NCBI GenBank assembly: GCA_030762175.1
Contig: CM060843.1
Location: 111,011,869 to 111,075,868 of the forward strand
DNA from: Metallyticus violacea
Lineage: Eukaryota; Arthropoda; Insecta; Mantodea; Metallyticidae
Reading direction: 5' to 3'
DNA: 64,000 bases
The stretch's first letter is position 1, and every line of letters starts with the position of its first letter. The notes beneath the pieces are model-generated. The model was not told the origin of the DNA. It saw only the letters and a list, made by a program, of their open reading frames with translations, and made no database searches. Shown here one piece after another: positions 12,084 through 23,688 of this stretch. The position numbers and the translations under genes are program-made.

Positions 12084-13761
12084 TTATACATAGTTGTTTC
12101 CTTGCTACAACATATTATATGAGCTCCACCAGTGATGAAAAGAAATATATTATTAAAATGAAACCTTCTTATCATAAGGAACACATAACACTATTGGAAA
12201 GTTCAATAGCTTCATACAATATCTGTTCTAAAATTTCGGACATTAATTATTTTTTTTTTTCCATCTTAGATCTCTGAAAGTTCGACATCCACATTAACCA
12301 CTTATCTACCAGTCATGTTCTTATTTTAATTAATTAAAACACTTGCGTTTTATCTACTATTTTGGCAATAGATTGTTGTACCAAATTGGTAAGTATTGCA
12401 GATTCACTTGGAATGTGATGATTTGTTTATCTCTCCAGAATGACCTAAAGTGGGGATTATCGTTTTCTGAAACAAATGTTTGCATGAGCTATTTCAAGTA
12501 TTTGGAGAACTTTGAAGAATCAGTGTTGAAGTCAATGAATATTTACGCTTTATTTTCGGTATTTAATTAGAACGACTTGGTATCACCCAGTTCTTTGACA
12601 AAACAGAATCACGCATGTCTTTCCGATGCACGCCACAGTAATATTTAGGACAAGAGTTCTGTTCGGGCCGGAGTTCCGCGATCTATTCATACATATCCAG
12701 AGGCCTAAATATTTAAGCCTATGCTATTACATTATTCATAACAATTCCAGAACCATTTGATACCTTACCCAATACTCCTTGACTTTTGATTTTTCTAAAT
12801 TATATTGTTCAGCATTTTCCCGTCGTTTATATAGTTCTTTTGTGTCAAAAGTTGAACATGAAATTGAAATTCGAAAATTGCATCCTAAAAAAGAGTCATA
12901 TATGGTCATCTGTGGCCCAGAAGAATCTCAGAACTGGCAATAGATAGTTCCTACAATAGAACTATATGACAAGCAACTTTATTTCAGCTTCCTGATTATT
13001 AAACTTATGTAATTTATAAAATTTATTTGAAAACACGAATTTCATTTACTTAATCGAAAATTATCCTTAGGAATTCCGGTGAAAATCAGGGCTCTAAAGA
13101 TTTGTATTAGTTATTTCCATTAGACCATGTAGGACGAGATGCGAAAATGTATAGGCTCTAAAAACTGCTCACGTGTTCTTCGATTTTAGAAGAGTGTATA
13201 AGACGCCAGCAGTGGTTTCAGCCTGCATATTTCACGCTAACTCAGCAAAGTTTCAGCATGAATAAAACAAATGGAGAGAGCTTAACATGAGTTCAAATAT
13301 ACGCAGTTCTTGTACAGAAATTCACTATATTTATTTTACAAGCCCTGATCGTTACCACAGATGAAACAGCGGACAAAGGCAAGGGTTAACCAATATCCCA
13401 GCCAATGCTATTGATCGCCATCGAACTACCTTCATCAGGTGATGTCAATTTGCGGCTCTTCTGCGGAAAACGAATATGGACGTTGGTTTAGAGAGGCAGT
13501 GGTAAATACTAATGCAAATAATGCACAAAACGTATTTATTTTTTATCCACATTAACCACAATGTAATTTTTCCTTGTCCCCTTTCCAGGCAGGCAATATT
13601 TAACGCATATGTGTTTTTCATTTTTCAGAAATGACCGATGATCTCCACTGGGATTTAGAGAACTTACCAAAATTTTACTCTGCATGCATTCGTGTTGTTT
13701 TTTTACGTGTTTACTTTATGCCACGTCTGCTGTGTTTTTGAAGAGTGCAAACAAAGTGGTA
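12084..13761. other. Non-genic AT-rich stretch
   Basis: Nothing recognisable beyond short unassigned ORFs. The last 150 bases (13600-13760) may be the 5' untranslated part of the Tc1-like element that follows. Confidence 0.5.
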
Positions 13762-14185
13762 TGGGTCAGAAGTCAACGTTGTCCAGCCTTGAGCAAGATC
13801 AAATTAAAGTTTAGATAGAAAGACTTTCTTCTAAGGAAATAGCAAGAAGAATAGGCAATTCACCATGTGCAGTAAATAGCTACCTGAAGTTATAAAAGAA
13901 TTATATAACGAAAAAGTCCCAACCGCTTAACACTTCGACAAAAGATTCAAGTCATTAGAAAACTCAGTGCTAGTAGATCATCGCTGGCACAGCTCACTCA
14001 TTATATAACTGAATGCTCACCAGTTCAGCTATGCAGGCTTGTCAAACAGACCGACATGATGAACCACAAAACATGAGAAATCTTCATCTGAGACGCATTG
14101 ACTGGACTCAGGAACGCATCACCTAGGAGAGTAAATTAAAGCGTGTGACATTTAGCGATGGAAATACATAATCCATAATAAGGCG
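13762..14185 (+). pseudogene. Tc1-like transposase N-terminal remnant
   Basis: An ATG at 13762 opens MGQKSTLSSLEQDQIKV, then a stop, then ERLSSKEIARRIGNSPCAV. That is the usual start and first helix-turn-helix of a Tc1-like transposase (the EIARRIGRS block). Further frames give LTLRQKIQVIRKLS and SPVQLCRLVKQT (second DNA-binding subdomain), then RRIDWTQERI and VTFSDGN. VTFSDGN matches the family's VVFSDEKKFN block, which holds the first catalytic Asp. Homology stops just before the mariner at 14194, and I could not find the rest of the gene beyond it. Stops and frameshifts make it dead. The Tc1-like call is solid; the subfamily is not resolved. Confidence 0.75.
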
Positions 14186-14193
14186 TTACCTTA

Positions 14194-15463
14194 GATGAGG
14201 TGGTATCCACAATATTCGGGATTGGTGCTGCCATCTCGACAATAGGGGCAGTAGAGTTTTGTACCTCTAGGTGACAACACTAGCACATCTGATGATTGAG
14301 TGTTTAAAGTTTCATGAAGCTGGGTAGATGTGTTGAGATTCTATAGTACTTTTCATGATACTCTGTGTGTAGTGTGTGACGATTTTACAATGGATCCAAG
14401 ATTAGAACAGAGAAGGTATATCAAATGCTGTGCAAATTTCGGGAAAAATGCTACGGAGACCCTCGTAATGATTCAACAAGTATTTGGGGGATAAAGCATG
14501 AACCGTACATGCGTGTTTGAGTGGCACGCTCGCTTCAGAGCCGGCCGTACAGCTATTGAAAACGATGCTCACACCGGTAGGCTCGTCAACTGCACAACGC
14601 CTGACATTGTTGTCAAAGTTCAACACCTCGTTCGTGAGGATCGACGTCGAGCCATTGAAGACCTTGCGCATGGAGTGAAATTGGTTATGGGACATGCCAA
14701 CGAATTTTAACTGATGAATTGGGCATGTTGCCGCAAAATTTGTGCCAAGGATCCTGACTGCTGATCAGAAGGCGCAGCGTTTTGAAGTTTGCACGGAGCT
14801 TCGTCAGACCGTATCCAATGGCCCAAACTTCTTGTTCGGCGACGAAAGCTGGATGTACGCAAATGACCCTGAGACAAAACAACAATCCTCCCAGTGGAAG
14901 AGTCCGAACTCACAAGACCAAAAAAGCGAGACAAATGAAGAGCAAAGTCAAGAGCATGTTCCTCGTTTTCTTTGATACCAAGGGGATTGTGCACAAAGAA
15001 TTCGTCCTACCAAATCAAACAGGAAATTCCACGTACTACTGTTTAGCGACGGTCCCAACTTTGGCGACAAGGACACTGGCTGTTCATCACGATAATGAGC
15101 CCTGTCATAATTCCTTGTTCACCAGGAGTTTTTTTTGACAAAAAACAACATGACGGTTGTCCCCCACCCACCGTACCCACCTGATTTGGCACCCTGGGAC
15201 TTCGCTCTATTCCCCAAACTGAAAATTAAGTTGAAAGGACGTCGGTTCGACATACTTGAGAGAATTCAAGAAGAAACGCTGTGTGTGCTAAACACCCTCA
15301 AAGAACATGACTTCCAAGATGCACTTGGAAAATGACAGAATCGCTGGGGCCGGTGTATACGTGTGGAGGGAACTACTACGAGGGTGACGTGGGTCATTAG
15401 TCTCAAAGTAAGTTTTGACCAGGTGGCAGCACCAGTCCCGAATATTCTGGATACCACTTCGTT
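14194..15463 (+). mobile_element. Mariner element with both ends and TA duplications
   Basis: A 1270-bp element, the normal size for mariner. The terminal inverted repeats are 14194-14233 and 15424-15463 (40 bp, 5 mismatches by my alignment; the inner 34 bp from GTGGTATCC to GGTGCTGCCA differ at two positions). TA dinucleotides flank both sides (14192-14193 and 15464-15465), the expected target duplication. It carries one transposase gene, now broken. It abuts a Tc1-like remnant on its left, so it may have inserted next to or into an older element. Confidence 0.92.
14390..15391 (+). pseudogene. Mariner transposase pseudogene
   Basis: Start at ATG 14390 (MDPRLEQRRYIKCCANFGK). An in-frame stop at 14492 precedes the helix-turn-helix stretch NRTCVFEWHARFRAGRT. 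The second DNA-binding part (VKVQHLVREDRRRAIEDLA) is followed by frameshifts near 14700, 14890 and 15130. The linker motif PRILTADQKAQRFEVCTEL and all three catalytic aspartates survive. These are GDESW near 14838, HHDNEPCH at 15091 and LAPWDF at 15198; the last two are about 34 residues apart once the frameshift in a T-run is allowed for, matching D,D34D. The part before HHDN is shorter than in relatives (an internal loss around YYC...LAVHHD). The C-terminus ends in the usual WQNRWGRC block. One stop and at least three shifts exclude function. Confidence 0.9.
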
Positions 15464-18400
15464 TATATTTTTAGAACGGCAGTATTTAATTCCTCTCTTG
15501 TACTTTTAATCGGATTTTAGACTTATTCTGTTAAAGTACTCAGCTAACTTACTTTTGATAGCGAGGTAAAACGTTGAACTGAGTGATACAGGCTTACTAA
15601 TCCACTTGAAGATTTATACGTAAAAGGCAAAGTTTATTACGTTTACTGTAATCTAAGTATACCTCATGTCTATTTAGCGTAGTTCCTTGGGCTGCCATGC
15701 AATTTTATTAGGAATTAGTAATATTACACTAAGTCGTCGCTTGTCCTTCTAACAAAATCGCCTGAATATGTTCAACATTTATGTTTATCTTGAGGAAAAA
15801 GCGTAATTAAATATATCATATAATTCTGCGCTTTAATTATGTGACTCAAAGAATATAATCTCTTGATTTAGTCTGTACAAAATTTACATATTTCCTACAG
15901 TCACATCCATGTATGAGAGTTTTTAAAAGTGGTAAATGTTTATTAATCATTCTCGTTTTCATTATTTTTCACGCCGTTATACCAAATTCAGAAATAAAGT
16001 TTTCTGTTGTGCCTATTCCGCTTCTTTGACTCATCACCGCTCCGAAACCCTTCTTCTTTCAAATCATCCCTCAGGAGGTAAGTGAGTTGTTGTAAGATCT
16101 GAAATTTCATGCGCCAAATATTGTCGAGAGTTGCAGCAGCCATATGAGGAAGTGCATTATCATAATGAAGAGAAATTTCCCCTGCTACTGCTCTGTGTTG
16201 CAGACGTCAGCTCTTCCTGCAACACGGTGAACATATTCAAGGTATTCTTTATCAAAGATAAGTGTTTTATGGCTATTCACAATTTTTACATTGCAAAAAT
16301 ATTCTCCTTGTTATAGCTTGGTACGTTGATCCTTTAAACAGCGTATCTGGAGCCTCTTTGATTTATAAGAATGTCTGTACATCTTTTCGGTTGTACCACG
16401 ACAAACCACCCTTCAGTGAGTCAATACTTGCACATTTTCCTGCCAATTGCCGAGATTGTTTTGTAAAACGAACTCAAACAAACATAGCATATTAAGTTTG
16501 TGTTGGTAATTAACACAGTCAAAGTTTACATGCCACGAAAAATCGGTAGTGTTAGTTGCAGATGAATCACGACACAAAGGCAGTTGTAACTATGTTTTTA
16601 GATATTTTAAATTTATGAAGCGTTACAGGCAACACGTGTATACTAAGTTAAATGTTTGTGTTCTTCAATTGTCTACCACAATTTCAACTTACGTCTTTAA
16701 CAAACGTCATCACTTCGTAGCTAAGAAGTTTGTTTCAATAGACTTTCTTTAGAAATTTAACGATTTCAGGATTTCAGGATCATTTATGTAAAGTTTAAAA
16801 TGTAATTTAAGCTTAGCTTTTGCAGTTGCTGGCTGTGAATATTTTATTTCAAATAACTATTGGTGTGTTACAAGAATTATTTGTTATCCATTTAATTTTA
16901 TTATTTAATTTTGCCAACTACGAGGTATATTTAATTCTTTTTAGGCCAGTCAGTCAGGCCTCTTTGTCTATTTTAGACAATTTCGTAAATTAGATAGAAC
17001 CGACTCTACAAATTGACTTGAAATGATTAATAACAAACAGCTCTTTGCAAACCTATTTTGATACAGCGCATACCTTCATTTTGTACCAAATTAAACCCAG
17101 CATATATTATTAAATTTACATTTTATTACTAATTGTTTGTAATAAAAGGGGCAAAACTAATCTTTATTTTCTCTTAAATATTGTTAAAGCCTTTTAAGAT
17201 ATTCTTTGGTACTCTAAGTGGTGATAACAGCAGCAGGAGAAGATATTATTGTTAACAGTCATTAGTTAATGTTAGCGAAGTCACAACTACTGTGGGTAAT
17301 ACATACAAAAATAATAAAACGAAACCGTGCAAAACTGAAGCATTTGCTTTCAGGGTGTGCTAAATAATATTAAAATGAAATAAGCACCAATTGTTTTAAG
17401 TGATAGGAAAACGTTAAGCAGTTATTATACTTGCATATTTCTATTATATACACAATAATATAAATTACAGTAAAGGAAGCTGCTAACAGAATATGAAAAG
17501 AAAATTGATTGTGCATTTTTCTGAATTATTTGCGATCTACATCCTGAGCAAACAGTAATCCGAAGGATTATCATCAGAATATTTCTCCTTTTTTATTTTT
17601 TTATTTTAATCACCTCGACTTTATAGTGTCGAGAAGACAAATAAGATGAATCGATGCTCGCTCCAATCAGCCGACGTAAGTCGGAGCCTAAGCTATCTAG
17701 AATTGACCTTTTTAGAAAGGCAGGGAGGAAGAAAACCCAAGCCAGGAACTTATCCCAACCCATGGGTTTAGCCTTTGCGGCCGACGCTTCTGCGGTAAAT
17801 CAGAATTTGTTAACTTTGCGGCCAGTTACCGCCTGTACTCTGTTCTAGTATAAGAGAAACCATTCAATAGAGTACACTTTGTTAATATTCCGGCTATGTT
17901 GTTGATTGTTTTTTATTTAATTCCATTTTAATTCAATTTTTTAGATTAATTTCCCCATATCTTTTATTAGGCTTGATACTGACAAGAATATAGGGAATGG
18001 ACTGTTACATTTTAGGCTGCAAAATATATTTGAGTGTAATCCCACATGTACAAGAAGTTAATCATTCCAAATATTTATTCAAACTTTTACAATTCTTTAT
18101 AATAAAAAAATATGTATACGTATAAAGGATGGTAGTTTATTTCCCTTCAAGTTATTGTAGTATGTGTACATATCTGTGCGTTATGTTTCATATACCTCAG
18201 TATAATTCTAATGCCTTGCAAGGAAGTAGCCGCAAAGTTAACTCTTGTCACAAAGTTAATAGTCACAAACGCAACATTTAGTACCAAATATTCTTTTTGA
18301 AGCAGTTTCCAGAATGTATAACTGCACACAAGAAGAGATATCTACAATGTTTCTACAATTAAAACTCTTTCGTTTGAGCTGGAAATAAGGGATAAAGTCT

Positions 18401-18846
18401 AACTCTTATGGTAGATCTAACCATGGAAACAAACAACGAAATAAGCTCTAAATGCCTCTACATCCCAGAAAGTTGTTTTAATAGCACCTTAAATGAAAGG
18501 TTTGTCATTCAGCGCATGATAAAGAGCAGAAATAGTTTATCTCCCCTTCATGTAGCATCAATACTAGATCGGTAGTCCATAAACAAGTGTTTTAGTGCTA
18601 GGACTATAATAACCTCTTTTGATATATGTTTCATTTCACATTGAATTTTTGGAAAATAACTTCAAAGCTTTCCCGTGAGACATAAAATTATTTCAAGAGT
18701 TTTAACTTGCAAGAGAATAATAAAGAAAACGCCGCTTTAAAGTAAATTGCATCCTCAAAACATTTTCATCTGAAATAAAAAGGTTATGTATGCAATTTTA
18801 CAGGTGATAAGGAAAGCATATTTAAAAGTCTACAGAGCAACTATAC

Positions 18847-18887
18847 TTTTTTTTTCTTTTTCTTTCTTTTTTTTTTTTTTTTTTTTT
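18847..18887. repeat. T-rich tract (TTTTC)n / poly-T
   Basis: About 41 bases of T with a few C. It could be the reversed poly-A tail of a retroelement, but no element body is recognisable on its right. Confidence 0.8.
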
Positions 18888-20642
18888 AATGCTTGGGAGG
18901 ATTTTTAAAGCTGGCTTGTGTAGTTCTGTTAGATAGAGAAAACGTTGAACACATACGGCATTTTTACAGTGATGTTGAAATGAACATTTTAGCACAAGTA
19001 AATGAATGCTGGACGGTCTATTCCGAGAAAATGAGAGGGTAAGAGAAATGTGCGGTACTTCATTGTTTCATGCTTCGTTTGTTCTTCGTTATTTTCCTCT
19101 TTCTGTGGTAGAGTACATACTGACAATGGCTGTAATGAAACGTTTTTGGTTGTCTTTCTTCTCTCATTAGGTTTGCTTATAAGTTTCGGGATCTGTAAAT
19201 GTAGTATATCAAACTGGGACAAATCATATATGTGTGTGCGTGTTTTCACCTAATTCAAACCTTTACTAAAATGTTCATACCCGATATGGAAAATGAGAGG
19301 GTTGTAGGTCAAAGTGAATGATCAAATAATTATTTTAATTCGTTTATTACATTGCTGCTGATAATGGCATTTCCATAGTCGAGAGCTAAAATTGTTTGAA
19401 GAATTGTTTATGATACTCTGGGTACCTTAAAGGCGCAATATGCAACTTCTATGCGATTAGATTTAAATTTAAAACTGACGAAGAAGATTCCTGATTAGGG
19501 TAGGAAAATGTTGCGGTTAATAAAGGCAATGGTCAAGAACTACAACTATTCTCTAAGTGTTAGATTTTAAAGTAATAATGCCTGGTATACATTAATAAGT
19601 AACGACCTGTTGTGCAATATTTTATTTATTTCTTTACATAACACTGAATACTATATACTTTTGCATCTAGAATTTGCATGGTTGACAGTAAGTTTTTTGT
19701 TATAGATTTTTTTTTTTTTGACAAAAAGAATATAAGCTTTTGTTTCAGATATACGCTGTCGAAAATGTTGGAATTTTTATACTTAATTTTTTTAATGTTA
19801 TCATTAATGCCGACTTGGTGGCCTGTATTTAGCTGCGGACGCAGACCAAAAATAACTCTGTGTAAAAGTTGCTAAGAAAGTCAATAGTCGACACAGACCT
19901 ATTAATACAAGTTTATGATAATCGTCCATTTTTTAAAGCTGTGCTACATTGCTGAATAAAGAAGATATTTACTATATAAAACATTAAAATTCCATTTTTT
20001 TTTGTATTTTTGATTAATATGCACAATGCACTATATTCAGATTTATAAACATTTTTTTTCCTGAAAGAAAAAGAATGTACAGCATTCAGAATCAATCAAC
20101 AGGAATGTGCTCAGCATGTGAATAACATACGAGAGGGCACCTTCCTGGTATTTTAGAACCAGCACCTTGCTTGTTTACCATTAATGGTCTGTATTAGCAT
20201 TCTGGGACTTCAGGACGATAAAGAATCTCACTGGATATTATTTTGTTCTTATTACTTTTTTGGATATAAAATGCTTTGGATAAGAATGAGTTTGATTGGA
20301 AATTCCTTCCTTCACAATTGCGAACAAACCATCAAACCAGAGCTCTGCCCCTGAATGCCCACAACTACTATACATTTATTCATAGCATTATTTTACCTTA
20401 TGAACCTTTGCACGAAAAACGTGAACAGCGGATGCCAGTGTGTGCATACATGCGGTAGAAAGAGATAAAAAGAGAGAGATGCGTACTGGGATGATGTGCA
20501 GTTCGGTGCGTGAAGATGGGAAGTTATGGGCTTTATGTTGACTAAGGAATCTTTTATTCATCTACAGACATTTGCAAGCGCCCCACTTTATCATTCAGAA
20601 CATCCAGAGCAAAGCAGAACACGAATATGCGCTTGCGCGCGG

Positions 20643-20669
20643 GGAAAAAAAAAAAAAAAGAAAAAAAAA
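20643..20669. repeat. Poly-A tract
   Basis: Two A-runs separated by one G, following GCGCGCGGGG. Lysine-rich ORFs here are translation of this tract. Confidence 0.8.
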
Positions 20670-21241
20670 TGCGTACATTGTAGCGGGAATAGTATTTATA
20701 GTTTGTACAAAGCCATTCTGTGCTAGCACGTTTTTTATCCAAATGCATTCAGTCTTTCAGTTCATTATTGCGTTCAGTATTGTTTAGATTATATGTAGAA
20801 CAAATATGAAAAGTTTACTGAAGTTTATAAAACTAAAAAGTTTCATTAATATCAGGCATGAACTGTCACAGCATTCATGAACAATTAATTTATTGATGGT
20901 AAAAGTGAATTAATAGTTCGTCGATGCCTAAAATTGTTTGGTACGAGTACTGTGCGTTTCAGTCTGACATCTGCCGCCTATGGACTAGTAATATCCCTAT
21001 ATTATTAAACGCTTATAAAACTGGATTAATAAAATGACGCACATACTTTTATTTTATGTTATAATTACTATTAATCTGTATTATATAATATAATCAAAGT
21101 GGTGTGTTCAGGCATTCCTGATATCTCAAAACATCATTCATATAGAAAGGTTCTGCAGGCGGTAAAATTGGAGTACCTGAGAAACGTCACCCTCCATAAT
21201 GGATTATAAGCATTAAAATCCTACCCTATAACCATAACCTC

Positions 21242-21242
<1 letters not shown>

Positions 21243-21277
<35 letters not shown>
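21243..21277. repeat. Homopolymer of 35 A
   Basis: Thirty-five consecutive A, the longest homopolymer in the window. It may be a retroposon tail (plus strand), but the upstream sequence TACCCTATAACCATAACCTCC is not recognised. Confidence 0.9.
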
Positions 21278-21278
<1 letters not shown>

Positions 21279-22349
21279 GAACAGTATGAGTTGTGGTAAA
21301 ATCTTATTTTTAAGTGTTTTGAAAAAAAGTTTATAGACAACATTGATATTTTCAAAAAAAATGTTTACGTTCTTTGCATGCGAGACTAATTTGTGAGAAA
21401 TTCTAATATATTAATCTATAGAAATAACATTACACTCTAAATGAATTGCAAAACTATATGAACTTTAGTATACTGCCAAAAGCTGGGCCCTATAATTTCC
21501 CTTGCAGTTACATTACACTACATAATAATTCTATTTTGTAAAGTACATCTTAATAAACGACTGGCTTTTTTTTATGATTCCAATGCTTATAGTTTTGGGG
21601 GGAAAAGGTATGAACATGTAAATAAACTGATCCTCAAGGAAGAAATTGTCAACTGCGGCTGAGCAATATTCCACAAAACTCAATTACGGCAAATGGGTGA
21701 TAATTTGCATGGCCTACTTTGTCAAGCAGTTGTAATTCTTTGACTACAACTAATCTGTAAAAATTTTGACTATTTAGTACCTCTTTTCTACGATATACAA
21801 TGTAGACGTGTATTTGCAAAATGCTCTAATGCTTCTGCAATGTAATTAAGTTTTTATTTCGTTAAAAAACGTGGTTTTTGGTTAGGAATCTTACCATTTT
21901 TCGATCTTATTTCCCTAAATATAAGAACGAAATGTCTTATATTATTTCTATATGAACGGAGCATCAGACACTTTCTCTACAAATTGCCCGCATAATGATC
22001 TATAGGATTTTGTTTTAACACAAGTGACACATGTAAATACCCTGTTTAAGTGTTTACTTGTAGGATGACATTTTATTAAATTAAGTTTACACACAATTAT
22101 AAAATTACTTGCACACTAAAAATAGTTGCTAAGACAGACAAGCATAGCACTAGCTGTCTTAGTGACAAACATAACTCTGCCACTACCATTCGGTAACGCC
22201 GTAGTTTTGGTAACTATATCATGATAATACATAGTAGAGTTCAGATAAGTAAAGACTGAAAGTATTCCTAATATTTAATGCTGATGATAAAATATAAAAC
22301 TAAAATTTGGTATAATTTCACTAGTTCTCGATTATTTACAGTGGTACTC

Positions 22350-22410
22350 AGAGGGAGACGGAGAGATAGAGAGAGTGAGGGTAGGGAGAGGGAGAGGGAG
22401 AGAGAGGTAG
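22350..22410. repeat. GA-rich (polypurine) low-complexity tract
   Basis: Imperfect GAGA/GGGAGA repeats over about 60 bases, all purine except scattered T and one C. Confidence 0.85.
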
Positions 22411-22932
22411 GAAGGATTTAAAAATAACGCATATTTTTTCGTTCTGTTTTCTCATTCTTGGCAAAAAAAAATATTTCAGTCAAGCAAGTTATTTTCTGTA
22501 ACGTTGTTGGGCCTCTGAAATATAAATTCTTGAAACAAAAAGAATGGGTTTAATTTTTTGCAAGGTAGGACAATAAGTAAAGTTAACCTCCACTGCCTTA
22601 CGAAGAAAATCCGGTTAATTTACTCAACAGCTTTATTTGTGCAAAACTCTTTCTCTCTTCTACTACGACTTGAGAGTAATTAATATTCCGCAGGAACATT
22701 GTCATTACCTTGGCCTCAAGCAAAACGTTTTGAAGCTGGCACCTTCATGTTTTGTGTGCTTTATTATGACGCACTCTTCAGCAACATTCCTTAATCTGTG
22801 CTACTGTTTCAAAGAAAGAAGAATGGAACATTTAACATAGACTAGTACACAAAAAAGAGGAATATTATCCGTGTTTAAAAGGTAATTTTTACTTTTATTT
22901 TTTCCGGGACATGCTACAGTGTATGGAAAAGA

Positions 22933-23688
22933 CAGAGGGTGCCAAAAATGTATACATACCTAAAACAAAAGAAAACACCGTGTTAACATAACAAAACTGA
23001 ATTCACGCAAACAGAAAATGATGAACACTAATCATCTTAGACTTTTACCGTTACAATAGTTGCTCAAAATATCCACCATCGGCGTCGATACACTTCTGAG
23101 TACGTTGAACTACTGATTGAGAACGTTTTAGAAAGTGTCCTCAGCGATTGCAGCACATGCCGTTTCAATTTCTTCCCGAAGTGCTGCCAGTGTAGCTGAT
23201 TTTCTATGGTATACAACATCCTTAAGAGTTCCCCATAGGTACTGTTGGATCCGGAGAACGCGCTGGAAACTCAATCGGACCTCTTCGTTCTATACAGTGC
23301 CTTGAATGCGAGGCTTGTTGCTGTGTGAGGTGTTCTCCCACCCAGATCTGCCCTTGTGAACATCGCAAGCGGTATAATGAGTCTCAAATTTGCCTTGAAT
23401 GCGTGCAATTGTTACTCGCGCTGGCGATTCTGTTCTGTGCACGCGTCTCCACTGCCTTTTAACTTCAACAACATTCTCGGCTTTCCAAAACCACTTGAAA
23501 ATTGCTTTCCGCTGTTCAAACGATAATCTTGGCTCCATTTTGTTGTAGCAACATTATCATAATGTATGTGAGTCACATATGTTTACGGAACATCATACTA
23601 CACAATACTGTTGTTTTGCGGTCCAACTTTGAAATATATTAAATAGATATCTACTGTGAGAGGGGGTATACATTTTTGGCCCCCTCGG
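22933..23688 (-). mobile_element. Internally deleted DUF4817-type DNA transposon, copy A
   Basis: About 756 bp with terminal inverted repeats. The left end (from 22933) is CAGAGGGTGCCAAAAATG. The right end, read inward, starts CCGAGGGGGCCAAAAATG and is followed by TA at 23689; the left TA is mutated to GA. The gene lies on the minus strand with start ATG at 23538. It keeps the N-terminal DNA-binding region and then jumps directly to the C-terminal tail, so most of a roughly 350-residue transposase is missing. The junction near 23295 looks the same as in copy C at 61 kb. Confidence 0.9.
23055..23538 (-). pseudogene. Transposase pseudogene, N-terminus fused to C-terminus
   Basis: From ATG 23538 the product opens MEPRLSFEQRKAIFKWFWK and continues ENVVEVKRQWRR, then VTIARIQGKFE and CDVHKGRSG. 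This is the DUF4817-like helix-turn-helix start typical of an insect Tc1/mariner-related family. After about 82 residues the frame stops. C-terminal blocks follow in other frames: ERRGPIEFPARSPD, a region matching WGTLKDVVY, ALREEIETACAAIAED, and VVQRTQKCIDADGGYFEQL. The first two catalytic acidic residues are absent because the middle is deleted. The protein cannot catalyse transposition; at most the N-terminal part could bind ends. Confidence 0.85.

Larger units (their letters stand above)
15464..22932. other. Non-genic region, about 7.5 kb
   Basis: No gene or identified mobile element. Simple tracts (T-rich at 18847, A-run at 20645, A35 at 21243, GA-rich at 22350) are listed separately. 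Sequence around 17640-17840 is somewhat GC-richer, with GCGGCCGAC and GCGGCCAGTTACCGCC, but gives no recognisable protein or RNA. Confidence 0.5.
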
